A stretch of 64,000 nt of DNA. Source: Alteromonas macleodii ATCC 27126. GTDB taxonomy: Bacteria; Pseudomonadota; Gammaproteobacteria; Enterobacterales; Alteromonadaceae. The notes beneath the pieces are model-generated. The model was not told the origin of the DNA and did not search any database. It saw only the letters and a list, made by a program, of their open reading frames with translations. The position numbers and the translations under genes were made by a program. The DNA lies in NCBI RefSeq assembly GCF_000172635.2, contig NC_018632.1:3782001-3846000 (forward strand). The letters run 5' to 3'. Shown here piece by piece: positions 1 through 10,572 of this stretch (the stretch's first letter is position 1; each line of letters opens with the position of its first letter).

Positions 1-21
1 CTTAACAAGTGAGCTTATTGG

Positions 22-1095
22 CTAAATCGGTTCAAAAGGTAACACCAATTGCTGTGTTGATTGGTCGGCAGCAAGGCCTATGTGAACGCCAACAAGACGA
101 ATACCCCGCCCTGTTGCTCGTTCGAAGGCTTCCTGCATTAACGTGCGAAAATACGCCTCATCAAGCGTGGCACAGCGGTGTTCTACCGTGGTTAGTTGGA
201 AGTCGTTAAACTTAAGCTTAACGCCCTGCGTGCGAATACGTACAGGCTTACCCGTTCGCTTCTTGTGATTTTCCATTCGCTCTTGAAGCTTTTCGAATAA
301 ATGTGGCAAAAAATCTATGCATTGCTCGAAGGTGTGAATGTCTTCGCTTAGCGTGCGCTCTACGCCGATAGACTTTCGCTCACGAGATACCGATAGTTCA
401 CGTTCATCAATACCGTGAGCACGCTCCCACAGCACACTGCCAAATTTACCCAGCTCTTTTTGAATGCGCTCAAAAGGGTATTGGCGAACATCGTCGCAGG
501 TATTAAGCCCCATACGCTGAAGCTTTTGCATGGTGACTTTGCCTACGCCCGGTATTTTCTTTAGTGGCATTTCGCGTACAAACTCATCGAGCTTATCAGG
601 AGTAATAACACAAATTCCATCGGGCTTATTTTCATCGCTCGCCACTTTAGCCACAAACTTACAAGGCGCAACACCTGCTGAAGCTGTAAGCCCAAGTTCA
701 TTTTTAATGCGCTCGCGTATTTCTTCGGCAATTAACGTGGCGCTGCCACCGCAAAATTCACTGTTAGTCACGTCTAGGTAGGCTTCATCTAATGATAAAG
801 GCTCAATGAGGTCGGTATAATCAGCAAATATCTTACGTATTTTTTGCGACTCGGCAGCGTACACATCCATGCGCCCTTTTACGAGGGTCAAGTTTGGGCA
901 TAACTTTAAAGCATACGCTGTAGCCATAGCTGAGCGCACACCAAATTTACGGGCGGGATAGTTACAGGTAGAAATAACCCCTCGACGGTCGGCACTGCCG
1001 CCTATCGCAATGGGAATATCGCGCAAGGCTGGGTTGTCGCGCATTTCAACTGCGGCGTAAAAACAATCCATGTCGACGTGGATAATTTTTCGCAT
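22..1095 (-). CDS. dinB: DNA polymerase IV (Y-family, translesion)
   Basis: Error-prone Y-family polymerase that bypasses damaged template bases in the cytoplasm. The 357-residue protein has the N-terminal catalytic motif [12 protein letters not shown] (residues 6-17, metal-binding Asp) and the second acidic motif [10 protein letters not shown] near residue 105. A helix-hairpin-helix-like segment follows ([10 protein letters not shown]), then the little-finger region. It ends in QLVLPFE, a typical beta-clamp binding peptide. The length matches the family (about 350). The start ATG has a purine-rich upstream stretch. A perfect CTG-N10-CAG LexA box lies 34 bp upstream, so SOS control is likely. 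The gene stands alone; its stop lies close to the window edge but the frame is complete. Confidence 0.97.
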   Translation of the reverse strand: MRKIIHVDMDCFYAAVEMRDNPALRDIPIAIGGSADRRGVISTCNYPARKFGVRSAMATAYALKLCPNLTLVKGRMDVYAAESQKIRKIFADYTDLIEPLSLDEAYLDVTNSEFCGGSATLIAEEIRERIKNELGLTASAGVAPCKFVAKVASDENKPDGICVITPDKLDEFVREMPLKKIPGVGKVTMQKLQRMGLNTCDDVRQYPFERIQKELGKFGSVLWERAHGIDERELSVSRERKSIGVERTLSEDIHTFEQCIDFLPHLFEKLQERMENHKKRTGKPVRIRTQGVKLKFNDFQLTTVEHRCATLDEAYFRTLMQEAFERATGRGIRLVGVHIGLAADQSTQQLVLPFEPI

Positions 1096-1128
1096 TACCT
1101 GCCTTTGCTCTTTACGTGCTTACGAAAA

Positions 1129-1144
1129 CTGTATAAAAAGACAG
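1129..1144 (-). promoter_or_regulatory. LexA (SOS) box of dinB
   Basis: The sequence CTGTATAAAAAGACAG fits the gammaproteobacterial LexA consensus CTG-N10-CAG exactly, with an AT-rich centre. It sits 34 bp upstream of the dinB start codon, where it would overlap or abut the promoter. Confidence 0.85.
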
Positions 1145-1301
1145 TATATTATTATTAGTGGTGAATTACACTATTTCGTTGTGATCTCCCAAAAAACTGA
1201 TGGCTCGGCTAGCTACATTTCAACCAAGTCACAGTGTGAGCGAATTCATCGAAACAACGTCAATAGAGCTCAATATTAAAGAACGTAATAGATATACCCA
1301 C

Positions 1302-1339
1302 AAAAAAAGCGCTGTCGATTAGTATCAAACAGCGCTTTT
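1302..1339 (-). terminator. Rho-independent terminator of the nqr/apbE/nqrM operon
   Basis: An 11-bp perfect stem (AAAAGCGCTGT / ACAGCGCTTTT, 1305-1315 and 1329-1339) is followed on the minus strand by a run of seven T. It lies just downstream of the nqrM stop. Confidence 0.85.
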
Positions 1340-1367
1340 AAACCTTAAACCAACGATGGGTTGAGCA

Positions 1368-1601
1368 TTACAAAATTTGGTTCTGCTTCCACTCGTTTAG
1401 TTTTTTCTGGCGGGCTTCTTCTTTTTCCATGCGCGACTTTTTACGGTCACACGGTTCTGGACAGTCACAGGCTTTTTCAATACCTAGTGCACCTAAGCCA
1501 CCACAGCTTCCAGAGATTGATTTTTTCTGAAAAAGGTAACCTACGGCCATAGCCAGTACCATTGTTAGAAAGAAACCAAAAGCAAGAATGAATGTAGACA
1601 T
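1368..1601 (-). CDS. nqrM: Na+-NQR maturation factor NqrM (DUF539)
   Basis: A 77-residue membrane-anchored protein: one N-terminal TM helix (about residues 3-22), then a Cys-rich segment with C33, C45, C47 and C51 and a charged C-terminal tail rich in Lys and Glu. NqrM family members are known to be needed for assembly of the iron centre held between NqrD and NqrE, and the conserved cysteines are thought to deliver iron. It is the last gene of the nqr-apbE-nqrM block, 9 bp after apbE, and is followed by a strong terminator. Position and Cys pattern together make the assignment firm. Confidence 0.93.
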   Translation of the reverse strand: MSTFILAFGFFLTMVLAMAVGYLFQKKSISGSCGGLGALGIEKACDCPEPCDRKKSRMEKEEARQKKLNEWKQNQIL

Positions 1602-1610
1602 TGCTACCCC

Positions 1611-2636
1611 CTAATTATGAACTGTGACCAGTTTATCAAATTCTGGCGATGCATACTCTTCAAATCCGTCTTCTGTGCGACGAATGAGGAATACAGCGAG
1701 TTGTTCTTGCTCAGCAACCGCTATCGCTTGTTCCCATCCCATTACATTAAACGCCGTAGCCAAACCATCAGACGTCATTGAAGAAGGATGAATTACCGTA
1801 ACCGAAACCAGGTTATGTGAGATAGGTTTGCCCGTTGTGGGGTCGATTAGATGCGAATAACGAACGCCGTCTTCTTCGTAATAGTTGCGATAGTCACCTG
1901 ATGTAGCAACCGCGTTTTCTCCTATTGAGACAACTTTTTGAACAGCACGTTCAGTGGTAACTGGCTTTTCAATGGCAATCAGCCACTCACTGCCGTCGCC
2001 TCGTTCACCTTTCACACGCATTTCACCACCTATTTCTACAAGGTAGTTTTCAATGTTGTGGTTTTCAAGGATCTCCGCCACTTCATCAACGCCAAAGCCT
2101 TTTGCAATAGTCGACAGGTCGACATAAAGCATTGGGTGACTTTTCTTTAAGCCAGTAGGCGTGGTTGACAGCTTCTTATAACCCACATATTCGCGAATAT
2201 CGTCGATGTCTGTCTGGCTTGGTACTTTTTCAGGGCGCTTAGTTGGGCCAAACCCCCATAAATTAACCAATGGACCAACGGTAACATCAAGTACTCCGCC
2301 ACTAAGGTTAGCCAAGCGTAGTGCCTCGTTAACCACGGTTAGCGTATCTGGCGATACGGCGAAATTGTCGGTGTAGCGGTATTGATTGAACCTTGATAGT
2401 TCTGACGTTGGGTCGTAAGTAGACATCATCTTGTTAACTTCAACAAGACGGGCATCTATTTCAGCTTGTAAGCCTTCTACCGGTGTCTCCGCTACAAGGT
2501 ACTTAACGTTGTAGGTTGTGCCCATTGTCTGCCCTTGCAGGTGTACTACAGGCGTTTTTTCGTCGCTACAGCTTGCGAGAAGTAGAATACCTACCGCAAC
2601 AAAGGCGAGGAAAATTCGAATAGCAAATCGAATCAC
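1611..2636 (-). CDS. apbE: FAD:protein FMN transferase ApbE (lipoprotein)
   Basis: Periplasmic enzyme that attaches FMN covalently to Thr of NqrB and NqrC, using FAD. The N-terminus has a hydrophobic stretch and the lipobox LLASC, so it should be a lipoprotein. Family features are visible: the GTTYNV region after the signal, the YVGYKKL region, and the C-terminal SGDYRNYYEEDG, HLIDPTTGKPI and TSDGLATAFNVMG motifs that bind FAD and Mg2+. An ATG at 2663 is possible but has no ribosome site. The GTG at 2636 has AAGGA 7 nt upstream and gives a more typical lipoprotein signal (341 residues), so it is preferred. A terminator-like hairpin separates it from nqrF. Confidence 0.94.
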   Translation of the reverse strand: MIRFAIRIFLAFVAVGILLLASCSDEKTPVVHLQGQTMGTTYNVKYLVAETPVEGLQAEIDARLVEVNKMMSTYDPTSELSRFNQYRYTDNFAVSPDTLTVVNEALRLANLSGGVLDVTVGPLVNLWGFGPTKRPEKVPSQTDIDDIREYVGYKKLSTTPTGLKKSHPMLYVDLSTIAKGFGVDEVAEILENHNIENYLVEIGGEMRVKGERGDGSEWLIAIEKPVTTERAVQKVVSIGENAVATSGDYRNYYEEDGVRYSHLIDPTTGKPISHNLVSVTVIHPSSMTSDGLATAFNVMGWEQAIAVAEQEQLAVFLIRRTEDGFEEYASPEFDKLVTVHN

Positions 2637-2705
2637 GATGTTGTCCTTAGCTAATATGCACATTATTCAATCGCTATTATGTGCATTCTGCGTTTTGCTT
2701 CAACG

Positions 2706-2728
2706 AAAAAGGGGCTTACGCCCCTTTT
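2706..2728 (-). terminator. Terminator-like hairpin between nqrF and apbE
   Basis: A perfect 9-bp stem (AAAAGGGGC / GCCCCTTTT) with a 4-nt loop is followed on the minus strand by five T. It lies 46 bp after the nqrF stop and before apbE. It probably lowers expression of apbE-nqrM relative to nqrA-F; full termination would require a separate apbE promoter. Confidence 0.75.
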
Positions 2729-2773
2729 AATATGCTTAATAACTTTTAAGCGAGTAGCTCTTAAATTAAACGC

Positions 2774-4006
2774 CTAGCCACCGAAGTCATCTAGCATGAT
2801 GTTTTCGTCCTCAACACCTAAATCTTTAAGCATGTTGATTACGGCCGCGTTCATCATAGGTGGTCCACACATGTAGAACTCACAGTCTTCTGGTGCAGGG
2901 TGATCTTTCAAGTAGTTCTCAAGAAGTACTTGGTGGATAAACCCAGTGTAACCTTCCCAGTTGTCCTCTGGCTGAGGATCAGAAAGTGCTACATGCCACT
3001 CAAAGTTATCGTTTTCTGCTGCTAGCTCGTCGAAGTCTTCTGTATAGAACATTTCACGAAGTGAACGTGCACCGTACCAGAAGCTCATCTTACGCTTAGA
3101 CTTAAGGCGACGAAGCTGATCGAAGATGTGAGAACGCATTGGGGCCATACCTGCACCACCACCTACGAATACCATTTCGTTTTCAGTTTCTTTCGCGAAG
3201 AATTCACCGAATGGACCAGAGATAGTCGCTTTGTCACCTTCTTTCAGGCTCCAAATGTACGATGACATTTTACCCGCAGGTAGGCTTAAGTTATTAGGTG
3301 GCGGCGTAGCGATACGCACGTTCAACATAATAATGCCTTCTTCTTCTGGGTAGTTCGCCATTGAGTAAGCACGAATAGTCTCTTCGTCTACTTTAGACTC
3401 GATGTCGAAGAAGCCAAAACGCTCCCAGTCACCGCGGTATTCTTCAGGAATATCGAACTCTTTGTACTTAACGTGGTGCGCTGGCGCTTCAATCTGAATA
3501 TAACCACCTGCACGGAAAGGTACACTTTCACCGTTTGGAATTTTAAGCTTAAGTTCTTTGATAAAGGTTGCTTTGTTATCGTTAGAGATAACTTCACAAT
3601 CCCACTTCTTAACACCAAATACCGACTCTTCCAGCTCAATTTCCATGTCCTGCTTGATAGCAACCTGACATGAAAGACGGCAGCCTTCGCGCGCTTCACC
3701 TTTAGTGATGTGGTCTAGTTCAGTTGGAAGGATTTCACCACCACCTGAGTGTACATCTACACGACACTGGCCACATGAGCCACCGCCACCACACGCAGAC
3801 GATACGAAGTAACCTGCGTCAGCTAGTGCACCAAGAAGTTTGCCACCCGGTGCAGTTTTGATTGCCTTGTCTGGGTCACCATTGATAGTGATCGTTACAT
3901 CACCACTTGGTACCAATTTAGACTTGGCAAACATAATGATAAATACTAGCGCCAATACGATGGCAATAAACATGCCGACGCCAAGAAATATTTCTACGTT
4001 ATTCAT
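2774..4006 (-). CDS. nqrF: Na+-translocating NADH:quinone reductase subunit F
   Basis: Entry subunit of Na+-NQR: it oxidises NADH and passes electrons through FAD and a 2Fe-2S centre. The 410-residue protein has an N-terminal TM helix (about 5-26), then a plant-type ferredoxin domain with the cluster cysteines in [12 protein letters not shown] plus a fourth Cys in GCRLSC. The FAD-binding RAYSMANY motif and the NADH-binding [11 protein letters not shown] motif follow, and it ends in the family-typical DDFGG. Length is near the 408 of Vibrio homologues. It is the last of six tightly spaced nqr genes. Confidence 0.98.
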   Translation of the reverse strand: MNNVEIFLGVGMFIAIVLALVFIIMFAKSKLVPSGDVTITINGDPDKAIKTAPGGKLLGALADAGYFVSSACGGGGSCGQCRVDVHSGGGEILPTELDHITKGEAREGCRLSCQVAIKQDMEIELEESVFGVKKWDCEVISNDNKATFIKELKLKIPNGESVPFRAGGYIQIEAPAHHVKYKEFDIPEEYRGDWERFGFFDIESKVDEETIRAYSMANYPEEEGIIMLNVRIATPPPNNLSLPAGKMSSYIWSLKEGDKATISGPFGEFFAKETENEMVFVGGGAGMAPMRSHIFDQLRRLKSKRKMSFWYGARSLREMFYTEDFDELAAENDNFEWHVALSDPQPEDNWEGYTGFIHQVLLENYLKDHPAPEDCEFYMCGPPMMNAAVINMLKDLGVEDENIMLDDFGG

Positions 4007-4026
4007 TTATATGCTCCCGAGCTCTA

Positions 4027-4635
4027 TTACAGCTGAATACCAGTGAATGACTGGAAGCCAAGTGCCATTAGGCCAGCGATCATGAATACAGAACCAAGAC
4101 CACGAACACCATCAGGCATATCAGCATACTTCAGCTTTTCACGTACTGCCGCTAGCAATACAATTGCTAGTGCCCAGCCCATACCACTACCAACGCCGTA
4201 AACGATGCTTTCAGTGAAGTTGTATTCACGCTGTACCGCAAACGCCACACCACCGAAGATTGCACAGTTAACGGTAATTAGCGGAAGGAAGATACCTAGT
4301 GCGTTGTAAAGCGCAGGGAAGAACTTGTCTAAGCTCATCTCTAGAATCTGTACCAACGCCGCGATAACACCGATAAACGTTAGGAAGTTAAGGAAGCTTA
4401 GGTCAGCTTCTGGGAAACCTGCCCATGCTAGTGCGCCTGGAGCAAGAATGTTTACATAAATAACTTGGTTAACGGGTACAGAGATACCTAGTACCACGAT
4501 AACTGCAACACCAAGACCCATAGCAGTTTTAACTTTCTTAGATACCGCTAGGAATGTACACATACCTAAGAAAAGTGATAACGCCATGTTCTCAACGAAA
4601 ATTGAGCGAACAAATAACGACAAATAATGTTCCAT
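4027..4635 (-). CDS. nqrE: Na+-NQR subunit E
   Basis: Integral membrane subunit (202 residues, about six TM helices) homologous to RnfA. Together with NqrD it forms the symmetric pair holding the intramembrane iron centre and part of the Na+ path. The family Cys residues are seen in [10 protein letters not shown] (first helix) and in [10 protein letters not shown] (fourth helix region). It starts 3 bp after the nqrD stop and ends 20 bp before nqrF, inside one operon. Confidence 0.97.
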   Translation of the reverse strand: MEHYLSLFVRSIFVENMALSLFLGMCTFLAVSKKVKTAMGLGVAVIVVLGISVPVNQVIYVNILAPGALAWAGFPEADLSFLNFLTFIGVIAALVQILEMSLDKFFPALYNALGIFLPLITVNCAIFGGVAFAVQREYNFTESIVYGVGSGMGWALAIVLLAAVREKLKYADMPDGVRGLGSVFMIAGLMALGFQSFTGIQL

Positions 4636-4638
4636 GAC

Positions 4639-5271
4639 TTACTCCTTAGGCTCTACTTGCTCTGGACGGATAGTACGGATAAACCAAATCATACCGCCGA
4701 TTAAGAAGAATGAGCTGAATGGTAGGATTAACAAACCGTTACCCTGATACCAGCCACCGTTTTGAACCAGTGGAAGGATTTCGAAACCTAAAATAGTACC
4801 GAAACCAAATAGCTCTTTAATTGTACCAATAACAATTAGAATGAAAGAGTAACCCAAGCCGTTACCAATACCATCAAGGAAGCTCATCAGAGGTGGGCTC
4901 TTCATGGCGTAAGCTTCAGCACGACCCATTACGATACAGTTAGTAATAATCAGACCAACGAATACCGACAGCTGCTTCGATATTTCATACGAATACGCTT
5001 TCAGAATTTGGTCAACAACGATTACCAACGACGCAATGATAGTCATCTGGATAATAATTCGAACGCTAGATGGGATCTGGTTACGAATTAGTGAAATAAA
5101 CAAGTTTGAGAACGCTACAACGCTTGTAAGCGCAAGCGACATTACCAATGCTGTTTCCAGCTTAGTGGTAATTGCCAGTGCTGAACAGATACCCAATACC
5201 TGTAGGGCGATCGGGTTGTTGTCCAGGATTGGCCCAAAGAGGGCCTTTTTCATTTCTTTAGTATCTGCCAT
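4639..5271 (-). CDS. nqrD: Na+-NQR subunit D
   Basis: Integral membrane subunit (210 residues, the same length as in Vibrio), homologous to RnfE and paired with NqrE. Several hydrophobic helices are evident. The conserved Cys-containing segments are [10 protein letters not shown] near residue 29 and [11 protein letters not shown] near residue 112, the latter in the half-helix that coordinates iron. It lies between nqrC (10-bp gap) and nqrE. Confidence 0.97.
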   Translation of the reverse strand: MADTKEMKKALFGPILDNNPIALQVLGICSALAITTKLETALVMSLALTSVVAFSNLFISLIRNQIPSSVRIIIQMTIIASLVIVVDQILKAYSYEISKQLSVFVGLIITNCIVMGRAEAYAMKSPPLMSFLDGIGNGLGYSFILIVIGTIKELFGFGTILGFEILPLVQNGGWYQGNGLLILPFSSFFLIGGMIWFIRTIRPEQVEPKE

Positions 5272-5281
5272 GAGACTTCCC

Positions 5282-6046
5282 TTATGAACGCCATGCTTGG
5301 TTCTTCAGGAACTGGCCGAAGCCTTGCTCGCCTACCCAGTAACGAATTGTGTTTTCAACACCGTTGCTGGTTAGGGTTGCACCTGAAAGCGCATCGATAG
5401 TGTGAGGATTGCTAGGGTTAGCATTTTTCACTACGCGAATAGCAACTTCGCCATTCTCGTAAAGCTCTTTGCCGTCCCATTTGTCCTGCCAAGCAGGGTT
5501 TTGCACTTCACCACCTAGTCCTGGCGTTTCTTTTTGCTGATAGTAAATAAGCTCGCGAACCGTTTGGCCGTCTGCGTCTACCGCTAAGAAACCGTACATA
5601 AGATCCCAAAGGCCGCTGCCGTGAACAGGAAGGATGATACGAGATACATCACCTGCGTCGTCGCGAACTAAGTAAACACTTGCCACGTTAGGGCGACGTT
5701 GGAAACCAACATTGCTGTTAGTTACCTTTGTGCTGTACTCAGTTTCTTTGGCTGCTTTATACATATCGTAATCTGGCTTAGGCGCTTCTACGAAAGTACC
5801 TTCGTCAAGATTAACAAAACGCTGTTCTACTCGCTCGCTGTACGTGCTTTCAATTGCGCTATTGCTCATGCCCATTTCATAAAGGCCTGCAGCATTAAGA
5901 ATGTTGCTCTTTTTATCTAGAGCTGCGTTTGTTTGTTGTAGAGAGCGAAGGCCAACAGCCGCACCAGAAACAACAATTGAACAAACTAAACATACGGCAA
6001 CAACAATACCTACCGTTTTGCCTAAAGATTCTTTCTTAGCCGACAC
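5282..6046 (-). CDS. nqrC: Na+-NQR subunit C (FMN-carrying)
   Basis: Mostly periplasmic flavoprotein (254 residues) anchored by an N-terminal TM helix (about 12-32). The covalent FMN attachment motif is [10 protein letters not shown], with acceptor Thr224; ApbE, encoded downstream, makes this bond. Its start lies inside the end of nqrB (11-bp overlap), which implies translational coupling. Confidence 0.97.
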   Translation of the reverse strand: MSAKKESLGKTVGIVVAVCLVCSIVVSGAAVGLRSLQQTNAALDKKSNILNAAGLYEMGMSNSAIESTYSERVEQRFVNLDEGTFVEAPKPDYDMYKAAKETEYSTKVTNSNVGFQRRPNVASVYLVRDDAGDVSRIILPVHGSGLWDLMYGFLAVDADGQTVRELIYYQQKETPGLGGEVQNPAWQDKWDGKELYENGEVAIRVVKNANPSNPHTIDALSGATLTSNGVENTIRYWVGEQGFGQFLKNQAWRS

Positions 6047-7238
6047 GTGCTACCCTCCGCTTGATATTGCTTTGTGCGACGAAATAGTCGAACAGTGGCG
6101 CCCACAAGTTAGCAAATAGAATTGCTAGCATTACACCTTCAGGGAAGGCTGGGTTTAGGACGCGGATTAGTACCGTCATGAAACCAATGAAGATACCGTA
6201 AGCCCACTTACCTTGGTTTGTGAACGACGCAGAAACTGGGTCTGTCGCCATAAAGAACATACCAAAAGCAAGACCACCAACAACAAAGTGCCAATGAGCA
6301 GGCATTGCAAACATAGGGTTCGTATCGCTGCCGATTAGGTTTAGCAAGGTTGCGAAGAACGCCACACCAATTGCTACACCAGCAACAATGCGCCAGCTTG
6401 CTATACGCATGTACATGATGAACAAGCCACCAAGAATAATAGCAAGGGTAGACACCTCACCCGCTGAACCTGAGATAGTACCGATGAAGCTGTTCATCCA
6501 CTGATCCATGTTCGCGTAATCAAGGTTGCCTGAAGCCGCTTGGCTTAGAGACGTTGCACCAGAATAACCATCTGCCGCTACCCATACTTGGTCACCTGAA
6601 ATTTGCGCAGGATACGCAAAGTAAAGGAATGCACGACCAGACAATGCTGGGTTAAGGAAGTTACGACCTGTACCACCGAATACTTCTTTAGCAATTACAA
6701 CACCGAAGGTAATACCTAGTGCAACTTGCCATAGAGGAATAGTAGCTGGAAGTGTTAGTGCGAATAGTACCGATGTAACGAAGAAACCTTCGTTAACTTC
6801 GTGCTTGCGCACAGACGCGAACAATACTTCCCAGAAACCACCTACCGCGAACGTTACCGCGTAGATTGGCAGCCAGAAACATGCGCCATAGAAGAATAGA
6901 CCTAGTGTACCCGCATTTGCCAAGTCACCGCCAAGGGCAGCGAATAGGCCTGCTTGCCACGTATCAGGTAGTGTTCCTGCGCCAGCAGCAATTGCTTCTT
7001 GCGCTTGGAAACCAATGTTATACATACCAAAGAACATAGCTGGGAATGTTGCCATCCATACCATGATCATGATGCGCTTAAGGTCAATGCTGTCACGCAC
7101 GTGCGTGTTAGCTTTATTTACTTTACCTGGGGTGTAGAAAATGGTCGCCGCAGCTTCGTAAAGCGCATACCACTTTTCATGCTTACCACCTGGTTCGAAG
7201 TTTGGTTCGATCTTTTCTAAATACGCTTTTAAACCCAT
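6036..7238 (-). CDS. nqrB: Na+-NQR subunit B (FMN-carrying, membrane)
   Basis: Large polytopic subunit (400 residues, about ten TM helices) that carries a covalent FMN and riboflavin and forms the main Na+ channel. The FMN site is [11 protein letters not shown], acceptor Thr229. The quinone-site region with [12 protein letters not shown] is also present. It follows nqrA by 3 bp and overlaps nqrC. Confidence 0.98.
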   Translation of the reverse strand: MGLKAYLEKIEPNFEPGGKHEKWYALYEAAATIFYTPGKVNKANTHVRDSIDLKRIMIMVWMATFPAMFFGMYNIGFQAQEAIAAGAGTLPDTWQAGLFAALGGDLANAGTLGLFFYGACFWLPIYAVTFAVGGFWEVLFASVRKHEVNEGFFVTSVLFALTLPATIPLWQVALGITFGVVIAKEVFGGTGRNFLNPALSGRAFLYFAYPAQISGDQVWVAADGYSGATSLSQAASGNLDYANMDQWMNSFIGTISGSAGEVSTLAIILGGLFIMYMRIASWRIVAGVAIGVAFFATLLNLIGSDTNPMFAMPAHWHFVVGGLAFGMFFMATDPVSASFTNQGKWAYGIFIGFMTVLIRVLNPAFPEGVMLAILFANLWAPLFDYFVAQSNIKRRVARVG

Positions 7239-7241
7239 GAC

Positions 7242-8582
7242 TTAACCCTCTTTCTCTATCGTGGTCAAACAGTCGCGTAAGATAGGAGCGTAGTTGTATT
7301 TGCCAGGGCATACATAAGTACACAATGCCAAATCTTCTTCGTCCAACTCTAAGCAACCCAACGTCTGAGCACCGTCAGTATCACCAGAAATCAGGTCCCT
7401 AAGCAGAAGCGTAGGAATGATATCTAGGGGCATAACGCGTTCGTAATTACCAATTGGAACCATAGAACGTTCAGAACCATTGGTAGTTGTTGTCATATCA
7501 AATTTCTTGCCGCCACTTAGGTGACCTAAGTAAGCACGAGTCACTGAGTGTTGGTTTGAACCAGGTAGGATCCAACCGAACAATTTCTTCTCGCGACCTT
7601 CTTTTAGTAGTGAAACTTGGGTGTGGAAACGACCAAGGAAGCCGTGAACGCCCATCGCTGTCGTACCGCTAAGTACAGAACCAGAGATAACACGTACTTC
7701 ACCGTCTACTTGCTCGCTAGCAGTAAGCTCGGTCAAGTCTGCGCCCATTACGGTGCGCACTAGGCGTGGGTTAGTTGCTGCAGGACCTGCAAGTGAAATA
7801 ACACGACGGTTATCTAGCTCACCAGAGGTCAACAATGCACCAATTGCCATTACGTCTTGGTAGTTGATGTGCCAAACCGTTTTGTTCATGCCAGCAGAAT
7901 CAAGGAAGTGGATGTGAGTACCCGGTAGGCCCGCAGGGTGAGGACCGCCAAATTCTTCAACATCAACTGCCGCATCGCCAGTAGCAACAGAAGCACCTGC
8001 CGCTTTACAAACGTAAGTCTTGCCGCCGCTCAATTGCGTTAACGCTTTAAGACCATTTACGAAATCGTCTTGGCGCTCAGCAATAATCACAGCAGGATCT
8101 GCTGCTAGTGGATTAGTATCCATTGCTGTAACAAAAATTGAACTTGGAACAGAGTCTAGCTTAGGAGATTTGCTAAATGGACGTGTACGGAACGCTGTCC
8201 ACATGCCTGACTCTACAAGGATTGACTGAAGCTGCTCGCGTGAAGCGCTCGCGATCTGGTCAGCTGCAATTTTATCAAAAATTACAGCATCGCTGCCGTT
8301 CACTTTGATAACTACAGACTGAAGAACACGTTTTGCACCACGGTTAACCTCTACCACTTCACCCGCTGCTGGGGCAGTGAATTTAACGCCAGGGTTCTTT
8401 TTGTCTTCAAAAAGCACCTGACCTTTCTTCACTACATCGCCAACTTGGACGTGCATGGTAGGGCGCATACCCACATATTCTTCTCCCAGAATGGCAACGC
8501 GCGTTGCAGCAGATGCATCAGCAATCTCCTGCTTTGGCGCTCCCTCAATTGGGAGGTCGAGACCTTTCTTGATTTTTATCAT
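7242..8582 (-). CDS. nqrA: Na+-NQR subunit A
   Basis: Cytoplasmic peripheral subunit of Na+-NQR with an RnfC-like fold; it contributes to ubiquinone binding. The frame is open further upstream, but the conserved N-terminus [12 protein letters not shown] begins at the ATG at 8582, giving 446 residues, the usual length. No strong ribosome site precedes this ATG. The conserved motif TRAYLGHL is visible, and [11 protein letters not shown] occurs near the C-terminus. First gene of the nqr operon, with a long untranslated region upstream. Confidence 0.97.
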   Translation of the reverse strand: MIKIKKGLDLPIEGAPKQEIADASAATRVAILGEEYVGMRPTMHVQVGDVVKKGQVLFEDKKNPGVKFTAPAAGEVVEVNRGAKRVLQSVVIKVNGSDAVIFDKIAADQIASASREQLQSILVESGMWTAFRTRPFSKSPKLDSVPSSIFVTAMDTNPLAADPAVIIAERQDDFVNGLKALTQLSGGKTYVCKAAGASVATGDAAVDVEEFGGPHPAGLPGTHIHFLDSAGMNKTVWHINYQDVMAIGALLTSGELDNRRVISLAGPAATNPRLVRTVMGADLTELTASEQVDGEVRVISGSVLSGTTAMGVHGFLGRFHTQVSLLKEGREKKLFGWILPGSNQHSVTRAYLGHLSGGKKFDMTTTTNGSERSMVPIGNYERVMPLDIIPTLLLRDLISGDTDGAQTLGCLELDEEDLALCTYVCPGKYNYAPILRDCLTTIEKEG

Positions 8583-9025
8583 ATGTAATCGCACTACTCT
8601 AATAGAAATACCCTTTTGCATGACCGCAGAAAACCTGCCTGTCAGCATGCAAAAGCGCACTATTAACAGGTGTAGAACACCTTTTCGTTGTTGATTGATG
8701 GAACTTGCTGCAATTGCTACGGTCAGCCTGTTATGAAGCCGTAACGCATAATTCCTTTTGCGGACGCTTAATTCGCCCTTTCTTTATAGACCACCAGCAG
8801 AAATTTACACTTATTATTGTTGTTGTGTAGCTGCAATCGCTACTGCTGTTTTGGTAGAGGCAGAAAAGACCCCTACTTAATTTCGGGATTTTAGCATTAA
8901 CCCATACGTTTGTGCCACGCTATTTCAAGATAAAGGCAAATTTTTCTACAATTTAATGTAAACCTTTGGTCTTATTCATTTACATTTTGCGAATCCATAC
9001 GCCGTATCAACTTGTAATCAGGTAC
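8583..9025 (-). other. Long non-coding leader/promoter region of nqrA
   Basis: About 440 bases between nqrA and the fabV terminator hold no convincing gene. The region should contain the nqr promoter and a potentially long 5' leader. I could not identify a clear -35/-10 pair or a known riboswitch by eye. Confidence 0.5.
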
Positions 9026-9053
9026 AAAAAAGCCGTCAAATCAGACGGCTTTT
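9026..9053 (-). terminator. Terminator of fabV
   Basis: A 10-bp perfect stem AAAAGCCGTC / GACGGCTTTT (9028-9037, 9044-9053) has a 6-nt loop and T-rich flanks on both strands. It lies about 40 bp beyond the fabV stop. Confidence 0.85.
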
Positions 9054-9094
9054 GCGCATATAAGCATTAGGTTAATTAATGGTAAGTTTAGGTT

Positions 9095-10273
9095 TTACCA
9101 ATTAACCATTGGGTCAACTTCACTGTCGTAATCAACACTTGAAATGTCAAAACCGAACAGTTTTAAGAACTCATGGTTGTAACCTTTGTAGTCACTTAAG
9201 TCATGAAAGTTCTCTTGTGTCACTTGATCCCATAGCGCCTTAATTTTTGCCTGTGTTGCGTCGTTAGTTTCTTTGCCATCCATGCGATAGCGATTTGCTT
9301 CATCTAACGTTGGTGTATTGCCGAACAGGCACTGTGTGAACAAGCCATGAATCTGCTCAATGCACCCTTCGTGGGTGCCTTCCTCTTTCATCACTTTGTA
9401 AATAAGTGAAATATACAGAGGCATTACAGGAATGGCTGAGCTTGCCTGCGTTACCAGTGCTTTCAACGAGCTCACATTGGCTTGCACAAGCAAATCACTG
9501 TTTTTACCAATAATGGCTGCGGCAGCGCGATCTAGGTCTTCTTTCGCTTTACCAATCGTCGCTTGACCATAAATAGGCCATGTTAGTTCTTTACCGATAT
9601 AGGTATATGCGGTGGTTTTACAGCCTTCAGCAAGCACATCGGCTTCACGTAAAAAGTCCATCCAACGTTCCCAATCTTCACCGCCCATCACTTTGATGGT
9701 GTTAAGGATTTCTTCGTCGTTGGCTGGCTCTAGCGATACTTCATGCACTTTGTCTTTATCAGTATCGTAGGTTTTCGTAGTGTACGCCTGCCCTACAGGC
9801 TTAAGCGTAGATTTATACGTTACGCCTGTTTCTGGGTCGGTTCTACGCGGGGATGCAAGGCTATAAATGACCAAATCAACCTTGCCCATTTCAGCTTTGA
9901 TTTTTTCGATGGTTTCATTTTTGATTTCATCGGAAAACGCATCGCCATTAATAGTTTCTGCATACAAGCCTTTTGCTTTGGCTTTTTCGTGGAATGCAGC
10001 GGTGTTGTACCAACCGGCAGTACCCGTTTTACGTTCCGTTGGTGCTTTTTCAAAACACACACCCAGCGTTTTAGCGCCATAGCCGAACGCAGAAGTAATG
10101 CGTGATGCTAGGCCGTATCCCGTAGAGCTACCAATAACCAATACATTTTTAGGGCCTTCGCCTAAGTCGCCTTTTGCTTCTACATAAGCAATTTGTTCGT
10201 CAACCGCCGTTGCACAGCCAACAGGGTGCGCGTTTGTACAAATGAAGCCTCTCACTTTAGGCTTGATAACCAT
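9095..10273 (-). CDS. fabV: Enoyl-ACP reductase FabV (trans-2-enoyl-CoA reductase family)
   Basis: NADH-dependent reductase for the last step of the fatty acid elongation cycle; FabV is the triclosan-insensitive alternative to FabI. The 392-residue protein starts MVIKPKVRGFICTNAHP, typical of the family. It has the nucleotide-binding motif GSSTGYG (about residue 48) and the Tyr-x8-Lys catalytic motif in YGQATIGKAK (about residue 225). The ATG has a clear AAGGA upstream. It appears to be a single-gene unit with its own terminator. Confidence 0.96.
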   Translation of the reverse strand: MVIKPKVRGFICTNAHPVGCATAVDEQIAYVEAKGDLGEGPKNVLVIGSSTGYGLASRITSAFGYGAKTLGVCFEKAPTERKTGTAGWYNTAAFHEKAKAKGLYAETINGDAFSDEIKNETIEKIKAEMGKVDLVIYSLASPRRTDPETGVTYKSTLKPVGQAYTTKTYDTDKDKVHEVSLEPANDEEILNTIKVMGGEDWERWMDFLREADVLAEGCKTTAYTYIGKELTWPIYGQATIGKAKEDLDRAAAAIIGKNSDLLVQANVSSLKALVTQASSAIPVMPLYISLIYKVMKEEGTHEGCIEQIHGLFTQCLFGNTPTLDEANRYRMDGKETNDATQAKIKALWDQVTQENFHDLSDYKGYNHEFLKLFGFDISSVDYDSEVDPMVNW

Positions 10274-10535
10274 AATAATTTTCCTTATTTGAGCGTGGGG
10301 CTATTGTAATGCCGAAGCCACTGATAACAACTCGGAGCAGATGAAACCTAGCATATCGCAAACGCAAGGCGACACCAATGAAACAACGTGCCAAATTTAG
10401 GTTTGCTTTGTATTTACGAGAAAAAACAGAGAAGAAAAGAGATAGGAAAAAGAAACATTAGGCCATATCGCTAAATTTAACGAAGTGCGGGCTAGTTTTT
10501 AAAACGTTATGAACTATGAATAAGAAAAGATGGAA
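10274..10535. other. Intergenic region upstream of fabV
   Basis: No gene is seen here. The stretch near 10420-10460 is strongly purine-rich on the plus strand. The region should hold the fabV promoter, but I could not assign elements with confidence. Confidence 0.4.
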
Positions 10536-10563
10536 CACAGGTGTACAGAACTGCACACCTGTG
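10536..10563 (-). terminator. Probable terminator of fklB
   Basis: A 9-bp perfect inverted repeat CACAGGTGT / ACACCTGTG lies just beyond the fklB stop. On the minus strand it is followed by a C/T-rich tract with a short T run rather than a pure poly-T. Confidence 0.55.
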
Positions 10564-10572
10564 AACAACACA

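Noticed and set aside
1145..1279. Possible small gene between dinB and nqrM on the plus strand
   Set aside because: The open frame overlaps the dinB start and LexA box, lacks a ribosome site and has no recognisable protein features.
9743..10105. Open frames on the plus strand across fabV
   Set aside because: They lie antisense within a clear fabV gene, have no ribosome sites or family features, and are shadows of the coding strand.
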